Shown: one piece after another, positions 9,586 through 21,092 of the stretch
Layout: each line of letters opens with the position of its first letter
How positions within the stretch are numbered: the first letter of the stretch is position 1
DNA from: Fasciola hepatica
Lineage: Eukaryota > Platyhelminthes > Trematoda > Plagiorchiida > Fasciolidae
Length of the DNA stretch: 64,000 nucleotides
Reading direction: 5' to 3'
NCBI GenBank assembly: GCA_948099385.1
Contig: CANUEZ040000168.1
Location: forward strand, 1,117,501-1,181,500
The notes under the pieces: generated by a model
Told to the model about the DNA's origin: nothing
The model's database searches: none
The model's input: only the letters and a program-made list of their open reading frames with translations
Position numbers and translations under genes: made by a program

Positions 9586-12500
9586 GGGGTTTATTTCGGG
9601 GACACCCGAAGCATGCTCGATTGCATGATCATATGATACAGGTGAGGTCACAAAAAGATTCCTTGGATATTCATTTGGATAAATGCAGCCTAAAAGTGTA
9701 CAGGTTTCAGTGGTCGCACGAACGATTGCCCGGCAAATTTGAGTTTGAAGGTCGGGTGGACGTACATTCGCGAATTGAGTGAAATGGGCTCCGCCGTCGA
9801 GGTACGTGATGAAGTAAAGCGGTGATGAAGTAAAAACGCGCAGTATTTTGGATAGCGTCGATATAAAGTCGCAAGGGTGAGTAAACTGACAAAGAAAACT
9901 TTTGAAAAAGCACCAACGAAAAATTGGAGAATTTTGGGTGATGAAGAACATGCACTTGAACCAGTAGTCCAGATGACCCGGAAAATAGCAGAAATATAAT
10001 ACCGAAGGATTTGTGGTGTCCTTCGAGGAGGGGGAATGCGTAAATGAAACAGTCCGTGCAACCACGGAATTGGTATTTGCTATTCATCAAGAGGTTGTGG
10101 AGAACGCCCTCATAAAGAGGTGGATGTAGCTGCCCGAGCCTGGAAATTACACTGGAGCAGAGTGACAAAAGTTGACAGGTGAGTGAAACAAGATTCGAAT
10201 AAATGGTTCGTTTCAGGTTAATTGGTGAACACAATTTGACGACAGCAGTTGATTTCCGATGATCTTATGAAGTCGCAAGGGGGTGGTGCATAAACGATAC
10301 TGTCAAAACATGTAAAGAATCGCTTAACGGGATGCGCTGGTAAGAGTCTGACATGGGGCATTTGGGAAACAACTGGAAGGTCAGTAAACTGGCATACGTA
10401 TAGTTCATTGCCAGCAAAGGTTTGGAGAAATCGCTTTCGCAGTGTCGAACTATTATTGTCCTGGATTGTGAATACTTCATTGCCAATGCAACTGTCATGA
10501 AATGCAAATGGCTGAATGAGAAAAGGTGCAACGAAAGGATACACTGAACATAGAGGTGGTGTCACGCCGATGAAGCGCTGGAAGGAGGACCATTTCGTTT
10601 TGTGTGGAATTGTTGGCAGGTGAGAGACGAATCTTTAAATGATGGTTTTGTTTAGATAAATGTAGTGGTGACATACAAATTACAAATTGGATGAATGGTC
10701 TCTTCAAGAGTATACCGGGAATTGTCATATTCATAATAAAGATCTAAACAGTGAAACCGTTTCACGTTTCGCGGTACAGAATCCGGTAACCGGATATAAT
10801 AGAATGAGGGTAAACATGGCATCAGTTCAGACAAATAAAAGATAAGTCGATGGATATAAATGCCAGTTCGGTAAACCTTGTTCAGGAACGTTGGAGGAGG
10901 CAATGGGTGGCAGCAGTAATATGCAGGGGATGTTGTTTTTCAATCCGCAGTTGGCACTCGTGGGTGAGGCTGGCCGTGCGCTGGACACCCAACCTGAAAA
11001 CGAATTCTGGTGACAGGAGGTGCGATCCGCCGGCCTAGTTGCGCCCGCGTGTCATTGCAGTTGGCCTGCACGCCCGATGTGCGCCAGCCAAAGCGGTGGA
11101 TCTGACCGCACCTCGCACCGTTGTGATTGACATGAGTTTTCTTGGTGGGGCCAAATGGCCGTAGGCATCAGGAAGTCCGCGATCAGGCGACCAGGCACCA
11201 GGGGATCCCGGAACGTAACCAAGGAAGCATCATTCGGGTAGCGTATGAATAGCCAACGGTCAGGTAGATGCGTAGGCCGGGTTAGTGACCGGTGTGGTCT
11301 CCAAAGTATTAAGAGTCATCGAGAGAAAGGTACGCACGAATGAAGGTCTGGAAATAGAGAAAAAGTAGAAGAGCGCAGTCTGGGACGATCCCAACTGAGG
11401 ATAAATGAGAATCGATACAAAGGGGCAACAATAATAGACAGTGACCCTCTGAGACAGGGGATATAGTTCTTCACATTGTTCTTAGACTTCGTGCACTGTA
11501 CGAACCTGGGAAAATGTCAACGAACGTTCATTTTTTATTACATATGACTAGTTATGTTCTCGAACACGGTAGAGTGGATAATTTCAGCGCTTTTCCACGC
11601 AGCACGCCCAATGTATGAAAAACACTGGAAAAGTGTACCTCTTCTTTTCATAATCCACCTTATTTGTCCTTTTCTTGGTCTTAGCCGTCTTTTTGACCAA
11701 AATCACCAACTAACTATTGGTCAAAAAAAACACCGTCTGTGAAAATCAGTAAGTTTATGATAAAAGTGGTGTACCGAAGATCTGTAACAGTTCGCGATTC
11801 GGTGTCTGCCTCAATCCGGGTTGTCCGACGGTGTCCATCGTTGTTATGTTTCGAGGTCACTGAATTCGAAATATCGAAGTGTAGAAAGGCGAGACGGTAG
11901 CACTTAGGAAACAGTGAGGCAACAAAAATACATTGGCGTGCAGATTCTGAAAATAGTCGGATTGAGGTCTTTTTTCAGCAATATATATGTATGGTATTAT
12001 ATTATGTATCAAAGCAGCTATACTGATTGACATAGAAAATTGAAGGAATAGGAAACAGTGCTTAGGATAACGTTGACGTTTATTCCTGAGAGAATAGGAC
12101 CGTCTTGATATGTCAATAAAAGTGCCGTATGAGTACGTTGTTGACTTTGTACGATCACGGTTGACGGAGAGAATAGCAAAAGTGAGGCACGGGCTCATCG
12201 ACGCAGTGAATCCTTGAAACAAATTGATACCACGGAACTTAAGAATAAAGAAGGAAGCGCATAAGTAAGAGCTAAAATATTCGGCAGGGAGGATAGTATT
12301 TGACCTAGAGTGGTCAGTCAGTAGAAGAGAAAAATAGATTCCGCATGAAATAATGGATGAAACTTATCTGGAGGACAGGGTAGAAGCGGAATCTGTGACG
12401 TCATAACTAGGTGTTGAGTCTCTTTTGTGAGCTACTCCAAGTGAGAGAAATGAGACTGAATTTTCCAGTCCGAAATCGCTGAGAAAGTGATGGAAGTATA

Positions 12501-13009
12501 TGTGATGGGACCTGAAGTAGAAAAGAGGCGACGCAAGCAAAATGATATCACGGAGCGCTGGGCTGCTTACCACTCTTGTGCTAATAACTACAGGACAGTA
12601 GTATGTATATAAATATTTATACACGCTTAGATGTATATATGTGTATAAGGTGGACCAAGGTTGGTTGCTGATACAGTTTCCATATCTACGTTGAGGTGTT
12701 TCAGGGCGGCAGAGGTGATAGAACTGAATAACTGTAATAAGTGGTGGAGCAGATGGGGCACATCGACATACTGTAAAAAGTATTACGGTGGCCTCCCCAA
12801 AACTGCGATTGCATGGGGAAGGACTCATTTCAAAGTGAAGCTGGCAGGTTTTGATAAGTCGGTATGGAAAAACAGTTGGTGGAAGCAGACATGTTTTGAA
12901 TACGTCGATGGCGAAATCTAAGGAAAAACGGTCAAACAGGGCACTTATAATTCACGATCGGTCAAATTATCTTGGAAGGTAAGGTAATTCGAGATAGCAG
13001 AATAATGGC
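9586..13009 (-). other. LINE-B 3' untranslated region
   Basis: Segments 9586-11460 align in inverted orientation with 38450-41060 (LINE-C 3' region), for example 10850-11130 with 38800-39060. This includes the GGCCNGCGCACAT block found in three LINE copies. ORFs of 60-190 codons here are low-complexity and differ between copies, so they look non-coding. Nothing recognisable lies in 11470-12950 apart from AT-rich tracts near 11980 and 12600. Confidence 0.65.
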
Positions 13010-14775
13010 TTATAAGTCGAGGCCTTTCGCGCAAGCTTGACTTTCAGTTATGTGAACTTTGAATGAGCGCAAAACAGTTGGGATAGAAAGGAATTTATCT
13101 ATAGCGTGCACAAACGAATACTTCGGCTGAGAAGTTCTGACGTGAAAGGGAACTCTTTCGGATTTTGGAGTAATTGAAGAAAAAGAATTTGGAGCTTGTA
13201 CTGGAGGGCACACTCCCTCAGCTTATACGATCGCGTTCGTCGAGGAAGTCAACGAGGAAATACAGTGGAACACCAGCAGCTTGTATTCCCACAGAGATTG
13301 AGTACGGAGACCGCACGCTGGCCTGTGCCGAGGAACCGTGTTGGAAGTAGAGCTTGCGGTTGCCGCATGCTCGAAAGGTATAGTTAAACAAGTGGTAGAT
13401 AGAGTGTGATCGGCCTATCACTAAAGGTGGAACAGCACTCGCAGAGGGTGTGTTAATAGTATGCTGTCTATTACGGAGTGAATATCCAGCATCCGGAGAG
13501 AGGCATAACTGTTTGGAGGAATAAGACTGCTTAGTCAACTAGGGAAGGTTAAGAGACAATGTTCGGGAAGGGGCCTGGCATGTACTTTGTGCATGCGAAG
13601 AATACTCCCCCGGAGCTGTAAGGATCTGAACAGAAGACCAAGACACATTTTAGCCTTCGCCGTTTGGAAGGCAGCATGTTCGGAGAAGTTGAAAGAGCAA
13701 GAATTACTTAAGCCAAGGTCTCTTACTAAGGGCTGACTGTCGATGGGTGAAGCGCAGATGCATGAGGAACCTGAGGGGACCCGGTATTTGTTAGTAATAG
13801 GAATACACTTATCGGCGGAGAAATTCATCGCCCAGGCTGAGCACCATTCATCAAGAGCGGCTAAGTCAGCGGAGATTTTACGGATGGTAGTACTGAGGTT
13901 GTCGGGCAAACAGTGTAGACTATCTTAATGTCGTCCGCAAACAAGAAAGGCCTGCCTTTGAGTGTTGTCGGAAACATATCATTTATACATGGGAGGAAAA
14001 TAAGAGGGCTTAAAACGCTTCCCTGAACAACACCGCTGGTAACGGGCCTAGGGCTGGATGTGTGCCCGTTAATAAAAACGACCTATTAACGATGAGATAA
14101 GTAAGATGAGGACCAAGAAAGTGGTGGATCGATAATGCCAAACGATCGTAATTTGTCAGAGGGTTAGGGTTGGATGCACAACCAAACGCCTTAGATAAGT
14201 CTAGATAAAGAACAACAAAAGATTTCCCGCTTTGAGCTGAGTCGGTGACGAGATTCTGAAGATCGTACTGACAAGTCATGCAGGACCGTGAACGGTGGGA
14301 TCTATGCTGGTTGTCAATAATAAGGTTCAGGCTTAATAATTAGTTGATAATGTGATCTTTAACTACTTTTTCCATTATTCTGGATAAAATGGGGGTGTGG
14401 TTTATGAAGCAACAATTAGATACCCCCTGTAGGGGTCCCTTTTATGAATGGAAACGATTACCGAGAGCCTCCAGTTAGCAGGCACTGTGCTACCACTAGA
14501 TGGAAGAGGGAGGAAGTGAAGCAGCAAAGGGGAGAGATCCTGTCCGCCATGGACAAAAACAGCTGGTGGTAGGCCGTTGGGGCCTAATTAAAGGGAGGGT
14601 TTGCTATTGGATAGTAGCTTAGAAATACTCCTGGCATCGAAGGATATGGTAGAAAGGACAAAGTCAGTAGTGAGCAAAGATGGGGTAGGGGCAACGGCAG
14701 TATCTGGACCCACTGCTTTGGCAAATAATGCATTGAATTCTTCGGCTATGCATGGTGGAGAGGTGATAGATGATT
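13010..14775 (-). pseudogene. LINE-B ORF2 remnant, reverse transcriptase
   Basis: Read on the minus strand in several frames: IAEEFNALFAK (about 14750), a PANWRLSVIV motif (about 14470), VVLYLDLSKAFGCAS (motif A, about 14200), FADDIKI with the catalytic FADD at 13930-13941, and DLAALDEWCSAWAMNFSADKC. It ends with HAIDKFLSIP ... AKGLDL at 13010. These match LINE-C and LINE-E block for block. Numerous stops and frameshifts make it non-functional. Only the RT half is left, and the endonuclease is missing. Confidence 0.85.
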
Positions 14776-15940
14776 TCAGTTCAGATCAGTTTGCACAGGA
14801 CAGGTAATGGCCACTGCCAATCGAGCGTCCAGAATTCCCTCGATGGTATGCACACCAGTTATTTACCCACCACTGCCGGGTGTATTTTGTCGAACTCCCG
14901 CTAAAAATGAGAGGGAAACGGAAAACCTCATTGCACATCAACTGCGAGAGACATTATGCATCGTAAGCGTTCACTGAAACAATATGCAACGAGCGAAAAA
15001 GTCGAATAAACCATATTCGAGAAGGACCTCGGAGTTCCGCGCCATCCATCTAGTTACCGTACTCAAAGCCCACTACAAGGGAATATCCCGTGCCACCCGC
15101 GCTTGATGGCACATTTAAAGGACTGGACGGTCAGCAGACCTATCATTCCCCCAGGCAGACCGTTCCAACTGTTCACTACACTGTTGCTGAAGAAGTGCTG
15201 TCTAGCCATCAACCTTGATCGGACTGACGTCAGCTTCTTCTCGTGTTCTTTTGTTCTGGGATCTAAAACCCATTGAAATAGACCACCTGGCCTAAGGCTA
15301 GAAAAGCCCTTCTTTACCCTAAACGTTTCTATAGGATCCCCGTGACGTCTCTTCCTTTCCAAAGGGGAAAAGACCGAGATCAGAGAGTCTCTGCCCGTAC
15401 GTCTCACCCCTCTGTCCGTCAACCATTCGAGTGGCGAGACGTCGAACTTCCTCTAGGCAGGCGACGTCCTCTTTGTAGGGGGATGACCTAGCCTGCACGC
15501 TACCTTCTAAGTGAGGTCGTACTATAGCCACGTAGACAGGTAGGAATATTTTAGGCTGCCAGCAAGACAATGCTGATCGCAGTCCAAAGAGCTCACCACG
15601 AGCCTTTTGTGCAACAGTGTCGCACTGGTCCAACCGGGGTCTTTAACCCTATTGACTGCTTCTATGGTGACCAGCCCTTGGTTATGAGCGACAGTTGGGC
15701 TTTCTGCTGACCTTGACCACAACCGGCTTTTTTCGACATTCATGGGTAGGTACCGTTGGCATTTCCAGTCCAGGATGTTACCTATAACCCTGCTAGAGTC
15801 CACCCCACCGTCAGATCCAACAACCTTCACATCACCTGCAAAAATAAAGCTGGGCGATTGAAGATTGGATGCCAGGTCGGTGATACACAATACTTGCAAC
15901 ATACTCTCCCGCAAAACCTGCTGTTGTGATCCGAGCAACA
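14776..15940 (-). mobile_element. 5'-truncated LINE of the LINE-F (CR1-like) family
   Basis: The 3' end at 14776-15062 matches LINE-F 48181-48480 nearly base for base, including the short ttcag repeat tail and the block around gctaaaaatgagagggaaac. The coding part ends at about 15940, inside the RT domain, so this is a typical 5'-truncated LINE insertion. Confidence 0.85.
15063..15938 (-). pseudogene. CR1-like ORF2 remnant, RT C-terminal third
   Basis: Three overlapping minus-strand frames cover SPSFIFAGDVKVVGS (15850), VAHNQGLVTIEAVNRVKD, ARGELFGLRSALSC, YVAIVRPHLEGSVQA, CLEEVRRLATRMVDGQRG, and SRLMARQHFFSNSVVNSWNGLP ending at 15063. The order is the same as LINE-F residues 700-975. The RT catalytic box is FAGD instead of FADD, so one catalytic Asp is lost. 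Frameshifts lie near 15630 and 15400. Confidence 0.85.
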
Positions 15941-16225
15941 GCTAAGTACCTACTGTATCCTGTGGAGTTCAACCTGTGCGCACCACACAGCAAAATTTCT
16001 TCTATCTCACTACTCCTCATCGTCCCGAGTCTCCTAATCCCAATGGTATATATAGCGGGTCATATAGCTCACTTCCCGTACCATATTGCCGCATACGTCT
16101 CATCTACACCTTTGCGCACGTAGCACCCAGGCACACTCCTGGTCTGTTCAGACCTTTGGCTTGTCTCCGTCTAGTTGACCGATTTCCTTCTACCTCTTTA
16201 CCTCCGTCATATATTCCTACTTATC

Positions 16226-16553
16226 ATGCCATCCCGGTCCCCAACCAGTGCTCGGAAAATCCGTATCTCTAAAGCTGGCAAATCCATACACACCCAACCC
16301 CTCCCAAAGATCAGGCCGTGCTCTGTCACCCTCGTTAACGTCGACGGTGAAGCTTCTGATAGCCCTAATGGCCTTAGGCAGAGTTTCGTCGAACTTAGCA
16401 ATAAGGTCGAGCTGATTGATGAAATCCTTTCAAAGGTTTCAGCCCTGGCTACTCTCCTAGATCCTGTAGCCGCTACATCGCCCAAGAACTTGGTTTCTGT
16501 GGGACATCCCCTCGACTCCTTGTCTACTGAAATATACCACCGCCTTGCCAACG
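16226..16553 (+). pseudogene. LINE-A ORF1, 5' half
   Basis: The ATG at 16226 begins PSRSPTSARKIRISKAGKS, followed by CSVTLVNVDGEA and a heptad-like segment (VELIDEILSKVSALATLLDPV). It ends DSLSTEIYHRLAN at the MULE boundary. The parallel region of LINE-E ORF1 is CSVSLTNIHDDA ... DSISVEVSKRIRN, so start and order agree. The helical stretch could mediate ORF1 multimerisation, as in other LINE ORF1 proteins (inference). The 62 codons after 16553 are MULE sequence. Confidence 0.75.
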
Positions 16554-16856
16554 AGAGTAGTGGTAGTTCCGACCTGGCTTGGCGTTATGCTGACCCCAAA
16601 CAGCTGACTGAGTAACTTTTGCAATGAAATTGAACGAAAACACCGCAAAAGTGTGCTTTATAGAAACGAATTTTATAAAAGTTCCCTAGTAGTTTTTGTT
16701 GAAACTTGTTTCACTTGGTCAAATCTCGGTAATTAGCTCTCCCGTTATTGGCTTAGCCATTGCAGCTTGTTGATTGAGTTATTGGTCATATATAATTCGT
16801 AACCCTACGCTTCATGTTCACTTGCCATTTCTTTCTTGCACTGCTTGGTTCACGAT

Positions 16857-17408
16857 ATGGAGCGAAATATCGCCGATGATTCTGCCCAGTTCAGTGCAAC
16901 GGTTAAGAAGATGTACCCGAATTTGGATGCATTTAGATCCAATTTTCGGGACTTCCAATCAACCACTTGTTCGAGTTTTACGTATACGATTCACGAACAA
17001 GGGAAATGGCAAGTAAACGTGGTAATATTTTACCACCCGGCACGCAGTACTATTTCATCAAATATTGCTGCGTCCATCGGAGAAGAGGAAACTGCTCCGG
17101 AAGAAGGTAGTTAGTTTCCTTACTTATTCCTAATATCAACTTTTTGCAGATACCCCAACCTTGGTTGCCAAGCATTCGTCTCGGAGCGTGCTGTCGGCTC
17201 ATCCTACATGGTGTCGCAGTGGGCAGTGGTCCATAACCACGACCTCCAACGAGACACCGAGGGTTATTACTCCCGTAACCGCCGCTTGAACATTGACCAA
17301 GAGAGTCACGTGTTTAGTATGATGGAAAGCTTTCATAATACTGCCGAGCTTAGGGATTACACCCGACGAATGTTTAACCGTGGCCTTCGCAGTCACGACT
17401 TCCCATAG
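16857..17408 (+). pseudogene. MULE transposase N-terminal, FAR1-like region
   Basis: MERNIADDSAQFSATVKKMYPNLDAFRSNFRDFQ and TTCSSFTYTIHEQGKW (16857-17012) resemble the FAR1-type DNA-binding start of MULE transposases. YPNLGCQAFVSERA and SQWAVVHNHDLQRDTEGYYSRNRRL (17151-17300) give the Cys and HNH residues of that zinc fold. A GT...AG segment at 17107-17149 (43 bp, with tttttgcag) could be a small intron, but its phase does not join the two frames. Either the frame is broken or the intron is not real. A stop at 17408 precedes the catalytic part. Confidence 0.65.
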
Positions 17409-17475
17409 GGAAAGGGTTAGGCTCCGTTGACCTCACTAAGGATGCAACTCGTGTAGGAGAGTTATTGAGTAGTCA

Positions 17476-18227
17476 GGGGTGTTCACAAGTCATTAGTAAC
17501 GAAAGCATGATTAAGTTTGTTCTGTTTGTTCCTCTTGTAAGTAACGAGCTCGTCGGCATGTCTGGTGACGTGATGTTAGCCGATGCCACACACCAAATGA
17601 ATTACCTTGGATGTTTTGTGGCACGTTATGGTCGTAGACGACACTGTGTTAGGGCACAGTATTTTGTACGCCCTTATGCCCAACGAAAGCGGCACTAGCT
17701 ACGAAACAGCCGTTAAACTCTTGGCCCAATCTCTGCCCCAGACTAGAAATTGTAAAACCATAGTGGTAGACCGCAGTCTGGCGCAGTATAACGCTCTGAG
17801 GACACAGTACCCGGAGTCGCAGGTTGTATTCTGTAGGTTCCACGTCGTAAAGGACATGCGTCGAAGATGCGGTCTGCTGTCACATGTCTCCATAACAGAT
17901 AGAAGTAGAATATTCCAGTGGATGCGGAATATGGAGGACGGCGCAGCTTTTAATAGGTTCTTATCCGCCACTGAAAGTCGAAGTTCTGAGGCGTCCCAGT
18001 ACATGAAAAGTACTTGGATGCCGCATAAGACTAGCTGGGCTGCACATGCCACCCGGCAGTATTTGCTTTATGGTAATTGTACCAAAAATGGGGTTGAGAC
18101 TGAGAACCTGCATTTAAAAACCGGTTTGTCTAGGAGTTCATCGAAGTATGATGTATTTAGGAAAATTCCCGAACGCACCGAGTCTTTAATAATGTTCGTA
18201 GGCGTCGACTCGCGAGAGAAAGGATGA
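17476..18227 (+). pseudogene. MULE transposase catalytic domain
   Basis: The block DVMLADATHQMNYLGC supplies the first catalytic Asp. After a frameshift near 17625 it continues VVDDTVLGHSILYALMPNES, then KTIVVDRSLAQYNALRTQYPESQVVFCRFHVVKDM. The latter is the diagnostic MULE motif with the second Asp and the C-x2-H. A catalytic Glu is expected further on among the helical residues; its position cannot be fixed by eye. The family cuts and pastes DNA by a DDE reaction. The nearest relatives by motif are the ZSWIM1/3-like MULEs of animals. Confidence 0.85.
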
Positions 18228-19213
18228 TTCCTTTTGAGGCTTCAAAATATCTTGCATGGACGCGGGCTGTCTTAGGTCGACTGACAGCGTACACACGTTG
18301 TGTGCTTCTCAAGCATTTTGATAGTCACTCGGTTTTAGGCATCACTCTACCTGGTGGAGCATATGTAGTACTTACATCCAAGGGTCTCAGTTATAGAGTT
18401 AACCTGAGATCACGGTGTAACCGTTCATTCAGTCGTCAGTGGGCTCTGCCCTGTCTACATTTGCTTCGAGTAGTGAGGGAAACAGGATTTCCCATGGGTG
18501 GCTTAAATTTGGGCAGTTGGGAACTACCAGTATTGGGATCACGGTTTCCAGCTTCTGGGCCGGAGTTCGTTCATAAGCAGAAGACGTCAAAAGTCACACC
18601 TATAAACGCTAAGCTGGCAATCACTGATGATGCCTTGAAGGATCTTGGAGTAATTGTGAGCAACTTAGGCGATGATAAGTTTAAGCATGTAATAGACCTT
18701 ATTCACAATCTATCGCGGGGACTAGCTGAATGGCCCAGTTCTTGGTATCAATTACAGGAAGTTCCCAAGCCCACGGGGAACATAGAGGCAGACATGAATG
18801 GCAGTACGTTGCACGTTCCAGCAACACCACTGTCTAGTACTAGCTCATTAGTAGCCGGCACCAGCTGTAGTAAGTCACAGTCGAAACGAAAATCTGCTTT
18901 GGTAGTAAGGAATGCGGAAGATGAAGATATAGTTTTCATAGGGAACCCACTGCAGGCCTTGGATTTCCGTCGGTTGCGCACCATTAAGTCTACTCCATTC
19001 AAAACGGAAAGCAAGTGTCGACGTGTGGATCCGGCGGCTTCACCAATTCGGGAGGACGTTTGCAGCCTAAGCAGATTGGAGAAACAAACGGTGGACATTG
19101 GCGAGGACGTTCAGTGGGTGCAATGTGGCTCCCGTGGTCGATGGGCCCATTTCCAACGCGCGGGATGCAGAAAGGACGACAAGTACGAGTGCGTGCATTG
19201 TCTGGCTCGATGA
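18224..19213 (+). pseudogene. MULE transposase C-terminal, SWIM and PHD-like tail
   Basis: A 329-codon frame overlaps the previous one. Near residues 60-95, LSYRVNLRSRCNRSFSRQWALPCLHLLRV has the spacing of a SWIM zinc finger (CxC...CxH), with the second Cys of CxC read as Arg. After a hydrophilic linker with SKSQSKRKSALVVRNAEDEDIVFIG, the end WVQCGSRGRWAHFQRAGCRKDDKYECVHC resembles half of a PHD finger (C-x2-C lost, but WxxC, H-F, C-x2-C kept). A PHD-like end on a MULE transposase is unusual and could have been acquired from a host gene. Confidence 0.65.
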
Positions 19214-19662
19214 CCAATGCGGAGGACAACGAGACTGTCAACATGGTCCCTATGGGGCCACCACAATTTGATAACCGTGTTGCTTCTCTGAAGCCATTTT
19301 GTTGTTGTCTTCTCAGTTCTCTTGCATGTGAGTCTTGTTTCACGTGCACAAGCCTGGGAGTACTAGCTTCATATAGGGAGCGGTCATTTGCGAGTTTGGG
19401 TGTGGTGTATAGGAAATTCCGTGCTTTGTTAAACATTTCGTGAAGATCGACTGACGTTTAACAGCTTCAGAAGATGGGAAGAAAGTGGCGTTCGATTCCA
19501 TTCGTTAGCCATTTCACGTCAGTTACAGTACTGATAAATAAGGAAAGCATTGGTAGCAGGAGCGCAGTCACCTACTACGTTCAGACTAGAGGATCAGCTA
19601 ATTAGTTCAGTGAAACTTTGCTGCTATAGATACGCGGAAGAGAGCTCGTACAATGGGACATA

Positions 19663-19732
<70 letters not shown>

Positions 19733-20291
19733 CATTCGGTTACCTGGGGACGCGAAACCAAACATGTTCTATTTACACCCATCACTTACGTCACTGATTA
19801 CGCCAATGGTGTATTAGCAGGTAGAAAAAAACAGCACCCGTATCCCAGCAGTTACACTTTCAGCCCAGCTTAAGCGGGTTTGATCACATCAATCAGTGGT
19901 CCTTCGGAGGGCGCACCACCATTAGGGGCACGTTTTTCACACAAAATAGGGATTTCGGGACAATGATAAGTCAGGAGCACTTTCCCAAATAATAAAGAAC
20001 AAACCTTTTGAGGTTTTCAAAATATTTCACACCTTTTTAGCCATTTCCAGGTACGATTCGACACCCCAGTTCAAATTTAAAGTCCGCTATACACAAATGA
20101 TTACCATTTTGCTGAGCGGAATGTTTTTACCAGGCAAAAATCGCCCATTTTTTCTGATTGTAAATGTAACAGTTAAGTAACTTACAACGATGCAGGTAAC
20201 TCGTATTTAACAATAATCTTGGCAGATCAATTCCGTGGTTTTCAAAACTCCCGCCCCAGAAATCCAGGATGACGCGCTAATTCAAAAATTT
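19214..20291 (+). other. MULE 3' non-coding region
   Basis: No supported gene. It holds a 58-bp (TA)n tract at 19667-19724 and otherwise unremarkable AT-rich sequence up to the right terminal repeat. Small ORFs over 19000-19440 are shadows of the transposase tail. Confidence 0.6.
19667..19724. repeat. (TA)n microsatellite
   Basis: Uninterrupted TA dinucleotide run of about 29 units within the MULE. It is self-complementary and likely to vary in length. Confidence 0.97.
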
Positions 20292-20317
20292 CCAGGTCGG
20301 AACTTACACCGCTACCA

Positions 20318-21092
20318 TTGCCAAATCCAAGAACGCAGTGGTTTTTAATGTTCCAGACCGCTTACCACTTTCCTTAACGAAGCACAACATACTGATTCGT
20401 GCAATATGGCTCATTATAGATGCGATTGCAGGCGGCTACGTAAAATATCCCAGCGACATAGTTGCCCCCTGATATCCCAATTCATGGACGACCTAACAGC
20501 TACAGAGTTCATTAGCAACAAGTCGACAATTGCTACAATTTCGCCGTATAAGGACATCAAGATATTCCCTGATAAAAACCCCCTTCGACGGGAAATACTT
20601 CGCTCGATGAGAAGTAACTCCGCCTTTCCCATGAAGGCTGACCCCACTGTAACCGACATGAAGGTTACCCAATGCCCCTCTGTCAAGACGTCAAAGGCGA
20701 GCCCAGCGCCTCACCCTGCCTGCCTGCAATCTGTCGACTTAGATATGTCTAACTCCCCACCCCCGGTTCCGCTTCCACAAAAACGCTCTTTTTTACCATC
20801 TCCCCCAGTAGCCTCTACTAGCAGTAGCTATCGATCCCCGACCACAGGCCCCAAGCGGCACTCCACTTCAGTATTAAAGCCGCGCTCCCCCGTCATAGTC
20901 TCTGAGCCAAGACAAGACCCTGGTACAACCATGAGCCCCCGACGTACTACTTCCAATCCGTCCTCTGAGCCGTTGACAAGTGTTGTCGCCCGCCGCTCTC
21001 GCTCTAACGACTCTACCAACTACCCACCAGCTGCTAGCTCAGCCGTGACACTCCGTTTCTATTCTCATAAGTGCCGCTCCAATCCCCCATAA
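20318..21092 (+). pseudogene. LINE-A ORF1, 3' part
   Basis: Right of the MULE the ORF1 frame resumes with KSKNAVVFNVPDRLPLSL (20323-20385). It then continues in another frame as CRRLRKISQRHSCPLISQFMDDLTATEFISNKSTI and SPYKDIKIFPDKNPLRREILR. These blocks match LINE-E ORF1 (NSNHAIVFNIPDR, RHQCPLLFQFPDSLTASEFI, SPYKNIRIAPDKTPLQREVLR). Together they look like an RRM-type RNA-binding fold (beta strand VVFNVP, beta strand LISQF). The tail is rich in Ser and Pro. Confidence 0.8.

Larger units (their letters stand above)
9567..14775 (-). mobile_element. LINE-B, 5'-truncated non-LTR retrotransposon of the ATT-tailed family
   Basis: The 3' end is at 9567-9600: on the minus strand it reads GCATGC, TTCGG, a CCCCGAAATAAACC-type end and (ATT)n. 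The same end occurs at LINE-C (about 41020-41060), LINE-D (41201) and LINE-E (42338). The RT pseudogene occupies 13010-14775 and is truncated 5' of the RT domain. The right edge abuts the 3' tail of a CR1-like copy at 14776. The 3' region is unusually long, about 3.4 kb, because about 1.5 kb at 11470-12950 has no counterpart in LINE-C and may be another insertion. Confidence 0.82.
16554..20317 (+). mobile_element. MULE-like DNA transposon inserted in LINE-A ORF1
   Basis: Terminal inverted repeats are visible: gtagtggtagttccgacctgg at 16557-16577 and the complement of ccaggtcggaacttacaccg at 20292-20311, with a small indel. Flanks ttgccaacg (16545-16553) and ttgccaaat (20318-20326) share seven bases, fitting the 8-10 bp target duplication known for Mutator-like elements. 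Inside lies a transposase pseudogene with MULE and SWIM-type features. The flanking LINE codons line up in the same phase on both sides. Confidence 0.85.

Noticed and set aside
9490..10903. Several overlapping ORFs of 80-190 codons on the minus strand with hydrophobic, Phe/Ser-rich text.
   Set aside because: They lie in the LINE-B 3' region, overlap in all three frames, and their counterparts in LINE-C are broken. They look like non-coding sequence of biased composition.
17107..17149. A 43-bp GT...AG segment with a pyrimidine-rich end in the MULE transposase, resembling a tiny flatworm intron.
   Set aside because: Removing it does not join the reading frame on its left to the frame with HNH on its right, so it is mentioned only as a possibility.
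18999..19443. Opposed ORFs of about 145 codons on both strands at the MULE tail.
   Set aside because: They are out-of-frame shadows of the transposase C-terminal coding sequence and have no motif of their own.
19667..19724. TA tracts as possible promoters or origins.
   Set aside because: They are simple microsatellites (also at 26881 and 27922) with no consistent position relative to any gene.
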